Source of the DNA: Paraburkholderia piptadeniae
GTDB taxonomy: Bacteria > Pseudomonadota > Gammaproteobacteria > Burkholderiales > Burkholderiaceae
Assembly: GCF_900007165.1 (NCBI RefSeq)
Contig: NZ_CYGY02000070.1
Span: 1 to 64,000 of the forward strand
Direction of reading: 5' to 3'
Length of the DNA stretch: 64,000 nt
Shown one piece after another: positions 7,979-16,863 of this stretch. The number at the start of each line of letters is the position of its first letter. The stretch's first letter is position 1. Made by a program: the position numbers and the translations under genes. The notes beneath the pieces are model-generated. The model worked only from the letters and a program-made list of their open reading frames with translations. It was not told the origin of the DNA and made no database searches.

Positions 7979-10474
7979 TCAGACAGCGGACTGAGCATTC
8001 AGATGCAGTTCCCACATCCGATGGAACGCATCAACGAGGTTGTTCGCAAAGCGCGGCGCATCGCACATCGGCGATAGCCTCGTCTGCTCGCGCAGCCCCG
8101 CACGCAAGGTTGCCAGCCGGCCCGGGTCGGACGCAAACGCAACCGCCTTCTCGACATACGCGTCCTTGTCCGCCGCCACCCATTCGGCGAGCCCGGCCGC
8201 ATGAAGCAGGCTTTCGCAGATATGCGTGAGAAAGCGATCGCCCTTCAAGCCTAGCACCGGCGCGCCCATCCATAGCCCCTCGGCCGTCGTCGTGCCGCCC
8301 GGGTAAGGGAACGGGCTCAGCGAGATATCGACGCGATTGTATGCATCCAGATATTCGACGCGCGACGACTCGCCTTCGAGAATCAGCCGGCTCGCGTCGA
8401 TGCCGTGGCGCGCGAAACGCTCGATCGTCTTGATCTGCAGATAGTCGGCCCCCAGGCCGATTGCCTTCAGGAACAGCTTCGAGCCCGGCACCCGATGCAG
8501 CACGCGAGCCCACAGCGCCGCGACATCGTCCGTCACTTTGATGAGCTTGCCGAAATACCCGAAGGTGACAAAACCGTTCCGTTCCATTGGCAGCGGCCCG
8601 ACATCCGGCGCATTGTCGGGCGGGGTGAAGCACAGGTAGCTGTCCGGCAGCCGCCACGCCTTTTCGACGAAGTGATGTTCTTCGCTTGGCGGCAACGTAT
8701 GCGGATCGCCGACGAAGTAATCGATGAACTCGCAGCCGGTCGTCGCGAAAAAACCCAGCCAGCTGGCCTGCAGTGGCGCCGGACGCCAGGCGAAAACCGG
8801 CAGCGCGGTGAACGCCGTATGGCCGGACAGATCGACGAGGATATCGAGGTTGTCGTCGCGAATCTTCTCGGCCGCCTCCTGTGTCGACAGCTTTTCGATC
8901 GAATGCCACGCGGAGAAATGCGGCTTCAGGCGCTCCGTGATCGCGTCGTTCTTCTTGTTGAACGTCACATACGCGATCGGATCGATACGCGTGCGGTCCA
9001 GATGCCCCATGATGCTTTCGAGGAAGATGCCGACGGGATGGCCGCGCAAGTCGCCGGACACGAAACCGATCCGCAGCGGCCGCTTGCCGTCGTACGAAGA
9101 AGGCTCGTGCGCGAACGGTTTGGCCGCGGCGGCTGCCAGCTGGCCGTAACGCACCGCGTGCTCGCGCATGTCGAGCGCGGAATAACGCGGCGAGCCCGGC
9201 ATCGTAAACAGCAGGCGCGCATACGTCTCGATCGGATCGCATCCGAGTTCCAGCGCCTTCACGTGCATCTCGAGGCCTTCTTCGATCGCCCCGCGAGCCT
9301 GCAGGATGTCGCCGAGCGACAGATACTTCGCAGCGCTTTTCTCGCCGATCGACAGCGACTTGTTGACCGCCTCCAGCGCTTCGTCGAGCTGACGGTCCTC
9401 GCGCAGCGCATTCGCGAGCATCAGCCACGCATGATCGTCCCGGGGTGTCAGTTCGAGCGCGTGACGAAGACTGAGAATCGCGGCCGGCTGCCTCTCGAGG
9501 TGGTAATAGATCAGGCCCAGCCCACGATAGGACGGCTGATGCTCCGGGTCGAGTTCGATCGCCCGCTCACAGGACTTCAGTGCATCCTCGTATCGTCCAA
9601 GACCGCACAGCACCCCGGCCAACGTGCAGTGTGCGTCCGCGAAGTCCGGATTGATCAAGAGCACTTCGCGGCACTCGCTCTCCGCCCCCTCCAGATCGCC
9701 GGTGTCGCGCAGCACGCAGGCGAGCGTGTTGCGCGCCTCGACATCCTCGGGGCTCAGCGCCTGCCGAAGGCTCGCGAGTGCATCGGCCAGTTCGCCGCGC
9801 TCTCGCAGCAGCAAACAGAGGCTGTGATGCGCGGCCCACAGGTTAGGCTGCAACGCCACGGCCTTGCGGAAAAGGTCGATCGCCAGTTCCGGTTGGTCCT
9901 GCTCGCGCAAAACGTTGCCGACGTTGTTGTACGCAACCGCATATTCCGGATTCAGCTCGATCGCCTTGCAATAGCTGGCCACCGCTTCGTCCAGTTCACC
10001 CATGTCATGCAGCGCGTTGCCGAGGTTGTTGTACGCCTCCGCATACCCGGGTTGCAGTCGAATGGCTTCCGCGCAGGCGCGCATCGAAGCATCCGGCTGC
10101 TTCGCCTGACGCAGCGCATTGCCGAGATTGTTGTGCGCTTCCGGATAGTTGAATCTCAGACCCAGCGCATTCTTGTAGCTGACGATCGCCTCGTCGAACC
10201 GGCCGAGATCCGCCAGCACGTTGCCGAAATTGTTGTAGTAGATCGCGTCGGGCCGTACCGCGAGCGACTGCTCGATCAGCTTCACGCCGACGTCGGTCTT
10301 GTGCAGCTGGCACGCGAGCAATCCGAGAAAATGCAGCGCATCCGGCTGCTGCGAATCCGTCCGCAGCACGTCCTCGTACAGTGAGCGCGCGGCATCGAAC
10401 CGGCCAGCGCGATGATGGCCGAGCGCCTGCTCGATCGACGCCGGGATGTCCGCAATGCGTTCAGCCTCGCTCAT
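7979..10474 (-). CDS. TPR-GT41 (OGT/SPINDLY-like) glycosyltransferase 1
   Basis: This 831-aa protein has about ten tetratricopeptide repeats (residues 10-400; recurring AYNNLGNAL and A-x-x-P signatures) followed by a GT41 domain (about 440-820). GT41 enzymes transfer a nucleotide-activated sugar, typically GlcNAc, to Ser/Thr of proteins. The nucleotide-sugar site shows RIGFVSGDLRGHPVG, carrying the family His, and SPFPYPGGTTTAEGLWMG. The upstream gene ends in TGA at 10477, and AGGAGG at about seven bases favours the ATG at 10474 over an overlapping GTG at 10480. Translational coupling to glycosyltransferase 2 is likely. Position next to fliC-fliD suggests flagellin as target (inference). Confidence 0.9.
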   Translation of the reverse strand: MSEAERIADIPASIEQALGHHRAGRFDAARSLYEDVLRTDSQQPDALHFLGLLACQLHKTDVGVKLIEQSLAVRPDAIYYNNFGNVLADLGRFDEAIVSYKNALGLRFNYPEAHNNLGNALRQAKQPDASMRACAEAIRLQPGYAEAYNNLGNALHDMGELDEAVASYCKAIELNPEYAVAYNNVGNVLREQDQPELAIDLFRKAVALQPNLWAAHHSLCLLLRERGELADALASLRQALSPEDVEARNTLACVLRDTGDLEGAESECREVLLINPDFADAHCTLAGVLCGLGRYEDALKSCERAIELDPEHQPSYRGLGLIYYHLERQPAAILSLRHALELTPRDDHAWLMLANALREDRQLDEALEAVNKSLSIGEKSAAKYLSLGDILQARGAIEEGLEMHVKALELGCDPIETYARLLFTMPGSPRYSALDMREHAVRYGQLAAAAAKPFAHEPSSYDGKRPLRIGFVSGDLRGHPVGIFLESIMGHLDRTRIDPIAYVTFNKKNDAITERLKPHFSAWHSIEKLSTQEAAEKIRDDNLDILVDLSGHTAFTALPVFAWRPAPLQASWLGFFATTGCEFIDYFVGDPHTLPPSEEHHFVEKAWRLPDSYLCFTPPDNAPDVGPLPMERNGFVTFGYFGKLIKVTDDVAALWARVLHRVPGSKLFLKAIGLGADYLQIKTIERFARHGIDASRLILEGESSRVEYLDAYNRVDISLSPFPYPGGTTTAEGLWMGAPVLGLKGDRFLTHICESLLHAAGLAEWVAADKDAYVEKAVAFASDPGRLATLRAGLREQTRLSPMCDAPRFANNLVDAFHRMWELHLNAQSAV

Positions 10475-10476
10475 GC

Positions 10477-12294
10477 TCACGCCTCCTGTTTCGTCTGCAG
10501 CCGCTGCGCGAGGTTTTCATCCCACATAGCATGCAGCGCGTCTTCCAGGTGGCGCGCGAAGCGCGGCGCATCGCACAGCGGCGACGCGAGCACCTGCGCA
10601 CGCAGCCCGGCGCGCAAGCCGCTCAATGCCTGAGCATCGGCGGCGAACGCAACGGCTCGCTCGATGTAGTCGTCGCGGGACCGCGCGATCCACGTGTCGG
10701 CGAGCCCCGCCGCATGCACGATGCTCTCGACTATGTGCGAGACGAAACGATCGCCGTGCATGCCGAGCACGGGTACGCCCATCCACAGGCTCTCGGCCGC
10801 CGTCGTGCCGGACGGGTACGGGAACGGGCTCAGCGCGATATCGACACGGTTGTACGCATCCAGATAGTCGCCGCGCGCCGAGAACCCTTCGAGCAGCAGT
10901 TGCTCCGCGCCGACCCCATGCATCGAGAAGCGCCTGAGCGTCGTCTCGCGGATATCGTCGAAGTCGAGCTGCGCGGCCTTCAGCAGCAGGCGGGAGCCCG
11001 GCACGCGACGCAGGATCGCCGCCCACGTCGCAACGACGACATCGGTCATTTTGGTCAGCCGGCCGAAATAGCCGAACGTGACGAAGCCGTTTTTCAGCGC
11101 GGGCAGCGGGCCGACAGCCGGCGCGCGCTCCGGCGGCGTGAAGCAGAGGAAGCTGTCCGGCATCCGCCACGGCTTCTCGACGAAGTGATGTTCTTCGCCC
11201 TGCGGCAGCACGTGACGGTCACCGAGCAGGTAGTCGATCGCCTTGAGTCCCGTGCTCGCGAAATAACCCGGCCAGCTGACCTGAACGGGCGCGGGCTTCC
11301 ATCCAAACAACGCCAGACGGTTGTACGTCGTATGCCCGGACGCATCGATTAGTACATCGATCTTGTCGTTGCGGATCTGCTGGGCAGCGGCAAAGTCGCG
11401 AATGCCGGCGATCGACTCCCAGCTATGGAAATACGGCTTGAGGCGGACGGTCAATTCGTCTTCCTCCCGGGATGTCTGGTAAGCGACCAGTTCAACGCGG
11501 GCCGGATCGAGACTTTTCACCACGCTCTCGAGAAAATACCCAACGGGATGACGCCGCAGATCGCCCGACACGATCCCTACCCGCAACGGCCGTTCGGTGC
11601 GCGGCGCCATGCCGACGAGCCAGCTTCGGAACGGCTGGGCCGCCTCTTCCACCACTTGGGCAAACTTGCGCGCCTCGTCCAGATACTGCTCGGGCGTCGT
11701 GCCCGTGGCGTAGTTCAGCGCAGTCAGCCGGTTGCTGCGCGGCTCCAGCTCGGACGGAGCCTGCTCCGTCGCGATCTGCCATGCCTCCAGCGCCGCCGGC
11801 AGCTCGTCCAGCGAAAGCAGCACATTGGCGAGGTTGTTGTACGCGCGGCCATTGCCGGGCTGCAGCTCCAGCACCTTGCAGAACGACTGCACCGCATCGT
11901 GATACTGCTTCAGCCCGCGCTGCGCGATGCCGAGGTTGTTGTAGGCGTCGGCATGCTCCGGCTGCATCTGCGTGACCAGCCGGAAACATTCGGCAGCGGC
12001 AGCCACCCGGCGATGCGCCGCCATCACGTTGCCGAGCGCGAAGTAGTAGTCCGGCCTGGCATCCCGGCTGATCGCCTCCATGATCAGGTCCGCCGCCCGC
12101 GCGTGCTCGCCCCTGCGATACGCGACCATGCCGCGCAGATGCAGCGCGCCGGCGTGCGCCGGATCGATGGCGAGCACCTCGCGGCATAGTTCGTCCGCTT
12201 CGTCGAGCCGGTCGCTACGGCACAGTGCATCGGCGCGCGACAGCAACTCGTCCGTCGTCTCGCCACCCAGGTCGGCAAACTTGAATTCGCTCAT
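10477..12294 (-). CDS. TPR-GT41 (OGT/SPINDLY-like) glycosyltransferase 2
   Basis: This 605-aa relative of the adjacent gene has about five TPR units (residues 10-190) and a GT41 domain (about 240-600). It shares RVGIVSGDLRRHPVGYF, the HTTYNRL segment and SPFPYPSGTTAAESLWMG. The shorter TPR array implies a different acceptor or presentation. The ATG at 12294 (MSEFKFADLGGE) is chosen because it begins the conserved protein; an open extension to 12462 is arginine-rich and unlikely. Its stop is two bases before the next start. Two tandem GT41 genes suggest sequential or site-specific sugar addition. Confidence 0.88.
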   Translation of the reverse strand: MSEFKFADLGGETTDELLSRADALCRSDRLDEADELCREVLAIDPAHAGALHLRGMVAYRRGEHARAADLIMEAISRDARPDYYFALGNVMAAHRRVAAAAECFRLVTQMQPEHADAYNNLGIAQRGLKQYHDAVQSFCKVLELQPGNGRAYNNLANVLLSLDELPAALEAWQIATEQAPSELEPRSNRLTALNYATGTTPEQYLDEARKFAQVVEEAAQPFRSWLVGMAPRTERPLRVGIVSGDLRRHPVGYFLESVVKSLDPARVELVAYQTSREEDELTVRLKPYFHSWESIAGIRDFAAAQQIRNDKIDVLIDASGHTTYNRLALFGWKPAPVQVSWPGYFASTGLKAIDYLLGDRHVLPQGEEHHFVEKPWRMPDSFLCFTPPERAPAVGPLPALKNGFVTFGYFGRLTKMTDVVVATWAAILRRVPGSRLLLKAAQLDFDDIRETTLRRFSMHGVGAEQLLLEGFSARGDYLDAYNRVDIALSPFPYPSGTTAAESLWMGVPVLGMHGDRFVSHIVESIVHAAGLADTWIARSRDDYIERAVAFAADAQALSGLRAGLRAQVLASPLCDAPRFARHLEDALHAMWDENLAQRLQTKQEA

Positions 12295-12500
12295 GAATAG
12301 ATGCTTCCGTCGAAAAACAATGCGGGAAACAGCAGGTTTCGCCGGAAAATGACCGAACTGAAAAACCCTGCTGCCAAATCGTGCACACAGCACGCCATAC
12401 TTAGATTCTGGCAACGGCCGGCCTACGATGATCCGCGGATTAAACCCGGTAAATGACCGCAATTCGCCGGCTTATGACGACGCCCGCGACCAGCGCCCGC

Positions 12501-13331
12501 TCACTGCGGGTCGGCCATCGCCCGCTGGAACAGCTCGCCCTGGCGTTGACGGAACACGGCAAGATACTCAGGCAAGCCCGTCTGACGAGACGCGAACTTC
12601 AGGCCATCGAGCATCAGCAGTTCGGCCCCGAGAAGTCGAATCGGGCTCGCCGAGGTCGGCATGGTCAGTGGGTTATAGCTTCTGACCCGCCACTGCGGTT
12701 GGGTGCACAAGAGTAGCGACGCCATCCGCTCGATCAGGAAGACCTTTGCCGGCGCGGAGTCCTGCTCGTAGCTCACGGAGGCATTCAGCCCCTCGGCCAG
12801 TTCGCCCACGCCGGATTCCGCAATGGCGAACAGCTGGTCGCACAACCCGATCCATTCGGCCCAGAAAGCCGGCTTGGCGATCAGGTAATTGCAGAACACC
12901 GTCTCCTTCGACGTCATCACCAGCGTGTTGATGTCGACCGACGGCATGATCTGCTTCAGCGCCGCCACCAGCGTCGGCGCAATACCCGAGTGCGCGACGC
13001 AGGCGTGCTCGAACACATTCAGAAAAAACGCGGCCACGTCGTAGAACATCGGAAACGTAACGACATCGACATCGTCCGGCGTTTCGGCCAGAAACTGGAA
13101 CACAGTGTCGGAATGCAGCCCGATCTTCTTGCCGAACTTCGGCGAAAGGAACCCATACCCCTCGTTCGGGTTAAGCGGGTTATTCAGCAGGAACCGGCGG
13201 ATGGGCCAGTATTCGTACCAATCCGGGCGCCCGCCCGTGTTGTCGAGCGGAATGAACCCGGCATCGAGAGACGCGCGCGTCTCGCCGGAATAGAAAATCT
13301 GATAGACGTTCGCTTTCATTCGATCACTCAT
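12501..13331 (-). CDS. Unrecognised 276-aa protein of the glycosylation cassette
   Basis: I do not recognise a named family with certainty. The protein is soluble, aromatic-rich at the N terminus (YQIFYSGETRASLDAGFIP, then DWYEYWPIRRFLL and YGFLSPKFGKK), and carries DVDVVTFPMFYDVAA. A helical C-terminal half contains SKETVFCNYLIAKPAFWAEW. The pattern recalls uncharacterised proteins found beside bacterial glycosyltransferases, in particular DUF4422-like glycosyltransferases, but no catalytic motif is clear. No signal peptide or membrane segment is visible. It lies 206 bases upstream of the GT41 pair and 60 bases downstream of the methyltransferase. Start may be 13331 or the second ATG at 13319. 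Confidence 0.75.
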   Translation of the reverse strand: MSDRMKANVYQIFYSGETRASLDAGFIPLDNTGGRPDWYEYWPIRRFLLNNPLNPNEGYGFLSPKFGKKIGLHSDTVFQFLAETPDDVDVVTFPMFYDVAAFFLNVFEHACVAHSGIAPTLVAALKQIMPSVDINTLVMTSKETVFCNYLIAKPAFWAEWIGLCDQLFAIAESGVGELAEGLNASVSYEQDSAPAKVFLIERMASLLLCTQPQWRVRSYNPLTMPTSASPIRLLGAELLMLDGLKFASRQTGLPEYLAVFRQRQGELFQRAMADPQ

Positions 13332-13391
13332 CTACGCGCCGCAACTGGCTGCCCGGCGAGGCCGACTTCCGGCACCTGCGCTCACCGCGCA

Positions 13392-14072
13392 TCACGCCTG
13401 CGCCGGCACCGCCTTGATCACGTATTGCAACGGCAGCGCATCGCGCACAGCCGCCTCACCATCGCCGCCCGCCGCGGCGGCCATCGCCTTGATGACGGGC
13501 AGGAACGTTTCGCGCTGCGGCTCGTGGAAGATGCGGCGCGCGCCGTCCTCGACCTGGTAGCCGGTCTGCGCGAACATCTCGATCATCGTTTGCAGCGTGA
13601 ACCAGCGCAGATGCGTGCGATCGAGGAGTCCCATATCCGCGTAGCGCAGATCGCCATAGCTCAGGCGGGCCTGAATGCTCCAGTGCTGCATGTTCGGAAT
13701 GCAGGCCACCACGTAGCCGCCGTTGTTCGCGGTCAGCGCGGCGTGGATCTTTCGCAGGACATCCCACGGATCGCGCAGATGCTCCAGCACGTCGGCAAAT
13801 ACATAGCAATCCGCTGCCAGATCGGACCTGAAACGCGCCTCGTCGACCGTCTCGATGTCCAGCACGGTCACCTCGTCGCAATGCGCGCGGGCCAGTTCCG
13901 CATATTCGGGTACCACCTCGATACCGACGTAATGCACGTCGGGGTTGAGCTTCCGGTATTCCCTCGCCAGCGCCCCCGAGCTGCATCCCACCTCGACAAC
14001 CCTGCGGACGTGGGTCGGCATCAGTTTCAGCAGTTCGTCGTTGTGAATGTGATGAACCGGAGTCTGTTTCAT
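13392..14072 (-). CDS. Class I SAM-dependent methyltransferase
   Basis: This 226-aa protein has a Rossmann methyltransferase fold. The SAM loop is VEVGCSSGALAREY (about residues 25-38), the acidic end of strand 2 is YVGIEVVPEYA, and FADVLEHLRDPW is the typical motif-IV region of small-molecule or sugar methyltransferases (Methyltransf_11/23 type). In this context it may methylate the flagellar glycan or its nucleotide-sugar precursor, which is inference. The ribosome site is weak. It is the first gene of the minus-strand cassette and is divergent from the family-2-like glycosyltransferase, sharing a 245-base promoter region. Confidence 0.85.
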   Translation of the reverse strand: MKQTPVHHIHNDELLKLMPTHVRRVVEVGCSSGALAREYRKLNPDVHYVGIEVVPEYAELARAHCDEVTVLDIETVDEARFRSDLAADCYVFADVLEHLRDPWDVLRKIHAALTANNGGYVVACIPNMQHWSIQARLSYGDLRYADMGLLDRTHLRWFTLQTMIEMFAQTGYQVEDGARRIFHEPQRETFLPVIKAMAAAAGGDGEAAVRDALPLQYVIKAVPAQA

Positions 14073-14317
14073 GGCGAAGAAAGAGAAGATGGAGACGGGT
14101 GGCCAGGAGTATAGGCAGCCACCGTCGTGTTCAATCCGCTAATCAACGCGGACTATTGCACCTTTTTCTCCTGACAGACGGCCTGCGCCCGCCCACCCGC
14201 GCTCCTCGTTTTTTCGCCCGGTCCTTCGCCGATCCACACCCCTTGCCGTGGCCGGCGAGGTATCGCATCATCGCCGGATTGATATGCGCTAGTCCGACTC
14301 AGGCGGAAACAACAACA

Positions 14318-15031
14318 GTGAAACCCATCAGGCTTGTCTGTGCGACCCGATCGCCACGAGAAACGTTTTTGACGCACACCGCGCTCGGACTTTCGCTCAG
14401 TCTGTATCGCTTTCCTCAGGCCCCCGAGTTGCTGCTGTTCGATAACAATACGCGTGGACTACCGCTTATCTATAACGTCGCAATCGATGCGGCGAAGAAA
14501 GATCCGGCAATTCTCGTATTCGTCCACGACGATATCTGGCTCAACGATTTCTACTGGCTGGAACGCATTCGCGAAGCCGTGCAGCACTTCGATATTGCGG
14601 GGGTCGCGGGCAACCGGCGTCGCGTCGCGCAGCAAGCGGCGTGGGCTTTCGTGAAGGCGAATCCCGATGTGGACGGATCGCAACCCTCGCATTTCAATTG
14701 GGATGAGCCGCAATATCTGAGCGGAGCGGTGGGGCACGGCAAGATGTTTCCGTGCGAAGTCTCCCGCTATGGTCCTTCGGGCGTCGAATGCAAATTGCTC
14801 GATGGCCTGTTGCTGATTGCCGATAGCGAAAAACTGGCTGCACACGACCTGCGCTTCGACGAGCGCTTCGACTTCCATTTCTACGACCTGGATTTTTGCC
14901 GCCAGGCTGAACTGCGCAACATGAAAATGGGCACCTGGCCGATCAGCGTCGTGCATGAAAGCGCGGGCGCATTCGCGACCCCGCGGTGGCATGCCGGCTA
15001 CAAAAAGTATCTGGAAAAATACGGCGAGTGA
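14318..15031 (+). CDS. Glycosyltransferase, GT-A fold, family-2-like
   Basis: This 237-aa protein resembles the glycosyltransferase-like family represented by PF13712: an N-terminal strand PIRLVCATRS, then LLLFDNNTRGLPLIYNVAI, and the metal-binding type acidic motif FVHDDIWL (about residues 65-72). FDFHFYDLDFCRQAE near residue 190 and a following WPISVVHES complete the GT-A pattern. The GTG at 14318 is the first start near the conserved region; the frame is open to 14099 but that stretch is not protein-like. The gene is divergent from the methyltransferase cassette and probably works with it on the same surface or flagellar glycan. Confidence 0.8.
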   Translation: MKPIRLVCATRSPRETFLTHTALGLSLSLYRFPQAPELLLFDNNTRGLPLIYNVAIDAAKKDPAILVFVHDDIWLNDFYWLERIREAVQHFDIAGVAGNRRRVAQQAAWAFVKANPDVDGSQPSHFNWDEPQYLSGAVGHGKMFPCEVSRYGPSGVECKLLDGLLLIADSEKLAAHDLRFDERFDFHFYDLDFCRQAELRNMKMGTWPISVVHESAGAFATPRWHAGYKKYLEKYGE

Positions 15032-15445
15032 TGGTCGGCGTTGAAGCGCATGCCTGCGTCAGATTCCTAGCGCACGGGTGGCATGCGCTGATACCGCGCA
15101 CTCGCATGCACTCGGCGAAAATCCGTCATCGGCTGCCGCCGATCCCACGCCAAGCCACTGTGACGGGCAATCCGCTCTCCGCAATATCGCCGCCACCGAA
15201 TTCGCGATCGTGGTCGGCGTGGGCAGCAGATGGGATCAAACGCGACCTGAATCAGGCCCGTTTCTCGTGACGACAGGAACGGTGGCTGTGGCCGTGAGCC
15301 ACCCCTGTCGGTTCGGCGGACGGAAATGGAACACGCTGAGGGGAGAGAAGCCTGAATTCACCGTGAGCGGATGGCCGCGCATCTCCGGAGGGAACCGGAG
15401 CGAGAAAATGCATGCTGCGAAACCACGGGAAGGCTATATCGCAGA
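15032..15445. other. Intergenic region with one long hairpin
   Basis: No gene is supported in these 414 bases. A strong hairpin with an internal bulge pairs 15272-15287 with 15297-15309. It lacks a T-run on either strand, but lies downstream of the minus-strand tRNA and could be a processing or weak termination structure. Confidence 0.45.
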
Positions 15446-15521
15446 TGGCGCGCCCGGCTGGGATCGAACCAGCAACCCCTGCCTTCGGAGGGCAGTACTC
15501 TATCCATTGAGCTACGGGCGC
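15446..15521 (-). tRNA. tRNA-Arg (anticodon CCG)
   Basis: A 76-nt cloverleaf is encoded on the minus strand. The acceptor stem is GCGCCCG paired with CGGGCGC, the D arm is GCTC...GAGT, and the anticodon stem CTGCC/GGCAG has loop CTCCGAA, giving anticodon CCG for codon CGG. The T arm is GCTGG-TTCGATC-CCAGC. Discriminator G and CCA are encoded. No integrase or duplicated 3' end is visible nearby, so there is no sign that it has served as an integration site. Confidence 0.97.
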
Positions 15522-15855
15522 ATTCGGCGGAAACGCTCGGCGAAAAAGCGCTGCAAAATCACGAGGTTGATGCGACATGCGGCGCCAGAGCGAGACCGAG
15601 AGGATACCCGTTTTCAGGCGGTCCGTCCACTGCGGGCCCGCTGGCGCAACCCGCCAAGCCGTCGAAGGCAATGTCCAATCAATCACAAAACCGCGCCAGA
15701 ACCCAAAAATGTCCGCGTAAACGCCTACTGAACACGCTTGAGGCCCGCGCACCGGCGCCGAAACCTTCCGTCTATAATCGTCCGTGGCTTATCAAGAACA
15801 AAGTCGTTGCCGTCGCGCTGTACCGCTCACAATACCCATGGGAGACGAGACAAGC
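15522..15855. other. Upstream region of tRNA-Arg and the cytochrome gene
   Basis: These 334 bases separate the minus-strand tRNA from the plus-strand cytochrome c gene. A TATAAT lies at 15773-15778, about 78 bases before the cytochrome start, but no good -35 box sits at proper spacing. No other gene or repeat is evident. Confidence 0.45.
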
Positions 15856-16791
15856 ATGAGCGAAGCACCACACGGAGCCCCGATCAAGACCCCCGGACAG
15901 CTGATCGCCGCAGTCATCGCCGGCTTTGCTGTCCCCATCGTCATCATCGTTCTGCTCGCCTACTACGTCGACAACTCGACTCGCACGGGCGCGGGCACCG
16001 ATGGTCTGTCCGACGCCGTCGTCGACTCGCGCGTCGCCCCCATCGCCAAAGTCGACATTCGCGACGCCAACGCGCCGCGCGTCTACAAGACGGGCGAGGA
16101 AGTGTACAAGGCCGTCTGCTCGGCCTGTCACGCGGCGGGCGCGGCGGGCGCGCCGAAATTCACCAACACCGGCGACTGGGCGCCGCGCATCGCCCAAGGC
16201 TTCGACACGCTCTGGCACACCGCGCTGACCGGCAAGGGCGCGATGCCCCCGCGCGGCGGCACGAGCCCGGATGACTACAGCGACTACGAAATCGGCCTCG
16301 CCGTCGCTTACATGGCGAACAACGCGGGCGCGAAATTCGCCGATCCGCCGAAGCCCGTGCCGGGCCAGCCGGCTGCGGGTCCCGCGGGCGCATCCGGTGC
16401 TGCGGCCGCTTCGGGCTCCGAAGCGGCATCAGGCGCAGCAGCAGGCGCGTCCGACACTGCCAGCGCACAGGCCGCCGCCGCGATGGCCGCGATGAAGAAC
16501 GTGCCGCAAAGTGCCGCGCCGGCATCGGGCGCGACGCAAAGCGCGGACGCATCGCAGGCGGGCAAGGCGCTGTATCAGCAGGTCTGCCAGGCCTGTCACG
16601 CGGCGGGCGTGCTGAACGCGCCGAAATTCGGCGACAAGGAAGCCTGGGCGCCGCGCCTGAAAGACCCGATCGATACGATCTACAACTACGCGCTGCACGG
16701 CAAGGGCACGATGCCGCCGAAGGGTGGCTCGAACGCATCGGATGCGGATGTGAAAGCCGCCGTCGATTACATGATCAGCGCGGCGAAATAA
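15856..16791 (+). CDS. Membrane-anchored di-haem cytochrome c (c5-like)
   Basis: This 311-aa protein has a short cytosolic start, one hydrophobic segment (about residues 17-42) that acts as signal anchor, and two cytochrome c domains in the periplasm. Their haem sites are CSACH and CQACH, each with a later methionine (GAMPPRG and GTMPPKG) as probable axial ligand. The domains are very similar to each other, indicating duplication. They are joined by an 80-residue Ala/Gly/Ser-rich linker. It probably shuttles electrons to a terminal oxidase. The ATG at 15856 begins the conserved protein; GGAGA lies 11 bases upstream. Confidence 0.9.
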   Translation: MSEAPHGAPIKTPGQLIAAVIAGFAVPIVIIVLLAYYVDNSTRTGAGTDGLSDAVVDSRVAPIAKVDIRDANAPRVYKTGEEVYKAVCSACHAAGAAGAPKFTNTGDWAPRIAQGFDTLWHTALTGKGAMPPRGGTSPDDYSDYEIGLAVAYMANNAGAKFADPPKPVPGQPAAGPAGASGAAAASGSEAASGAAAGASDTASAQAAAAMAAMKNVPQSAAPASGATQSADASQAGKALYQQVCQACHAAGVLNAPKFGDKEAWAPRLKDPIDTIYNYALHGKGTMPPKGGSNASDADVKAAVDYMISAAK

Positions 16792-16817
16792 GCAGCGCGC
16801 ATCTCAGCCCCAACGAA

Positions 16818-16843
16818 AAATCCCCGCCTCGTCCGGGGATTTC
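16818..16843. terminator. Bidirectional terminator between cytochrome and rep
   Basis: A 9-bp stem AAATCCCCG/CGGGGATTT (16818-16826 with 16834-16842), flanked by A on one side and T on the other, sits between two convergent genes and can serve both. Confidence 0.82.
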
Positions 16844-16863
16844 TTATTTATGCGGCACGCGCT

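Noticed and set aside
9400..10470. Regularly spaced repeats on the minus strand that could suggest a repeat array
   Set aside because: They are degenerate, about 100 bases apart and in frame; they encode TPR units, not CRISPR.
12295..12500. Sigma-54 or sigma-28 promoter ahead of the GT41 pair
   Set aside because: No TGGCAC-N5-TTGC or TAAAGTTT-type boxes could be found on the minus strand here.
15446..15521. tRNA-Arg as an integration site for a genomic island
   Set aside because: No integrase, no repeated tRNA 3' end and no change in gene style on either side.
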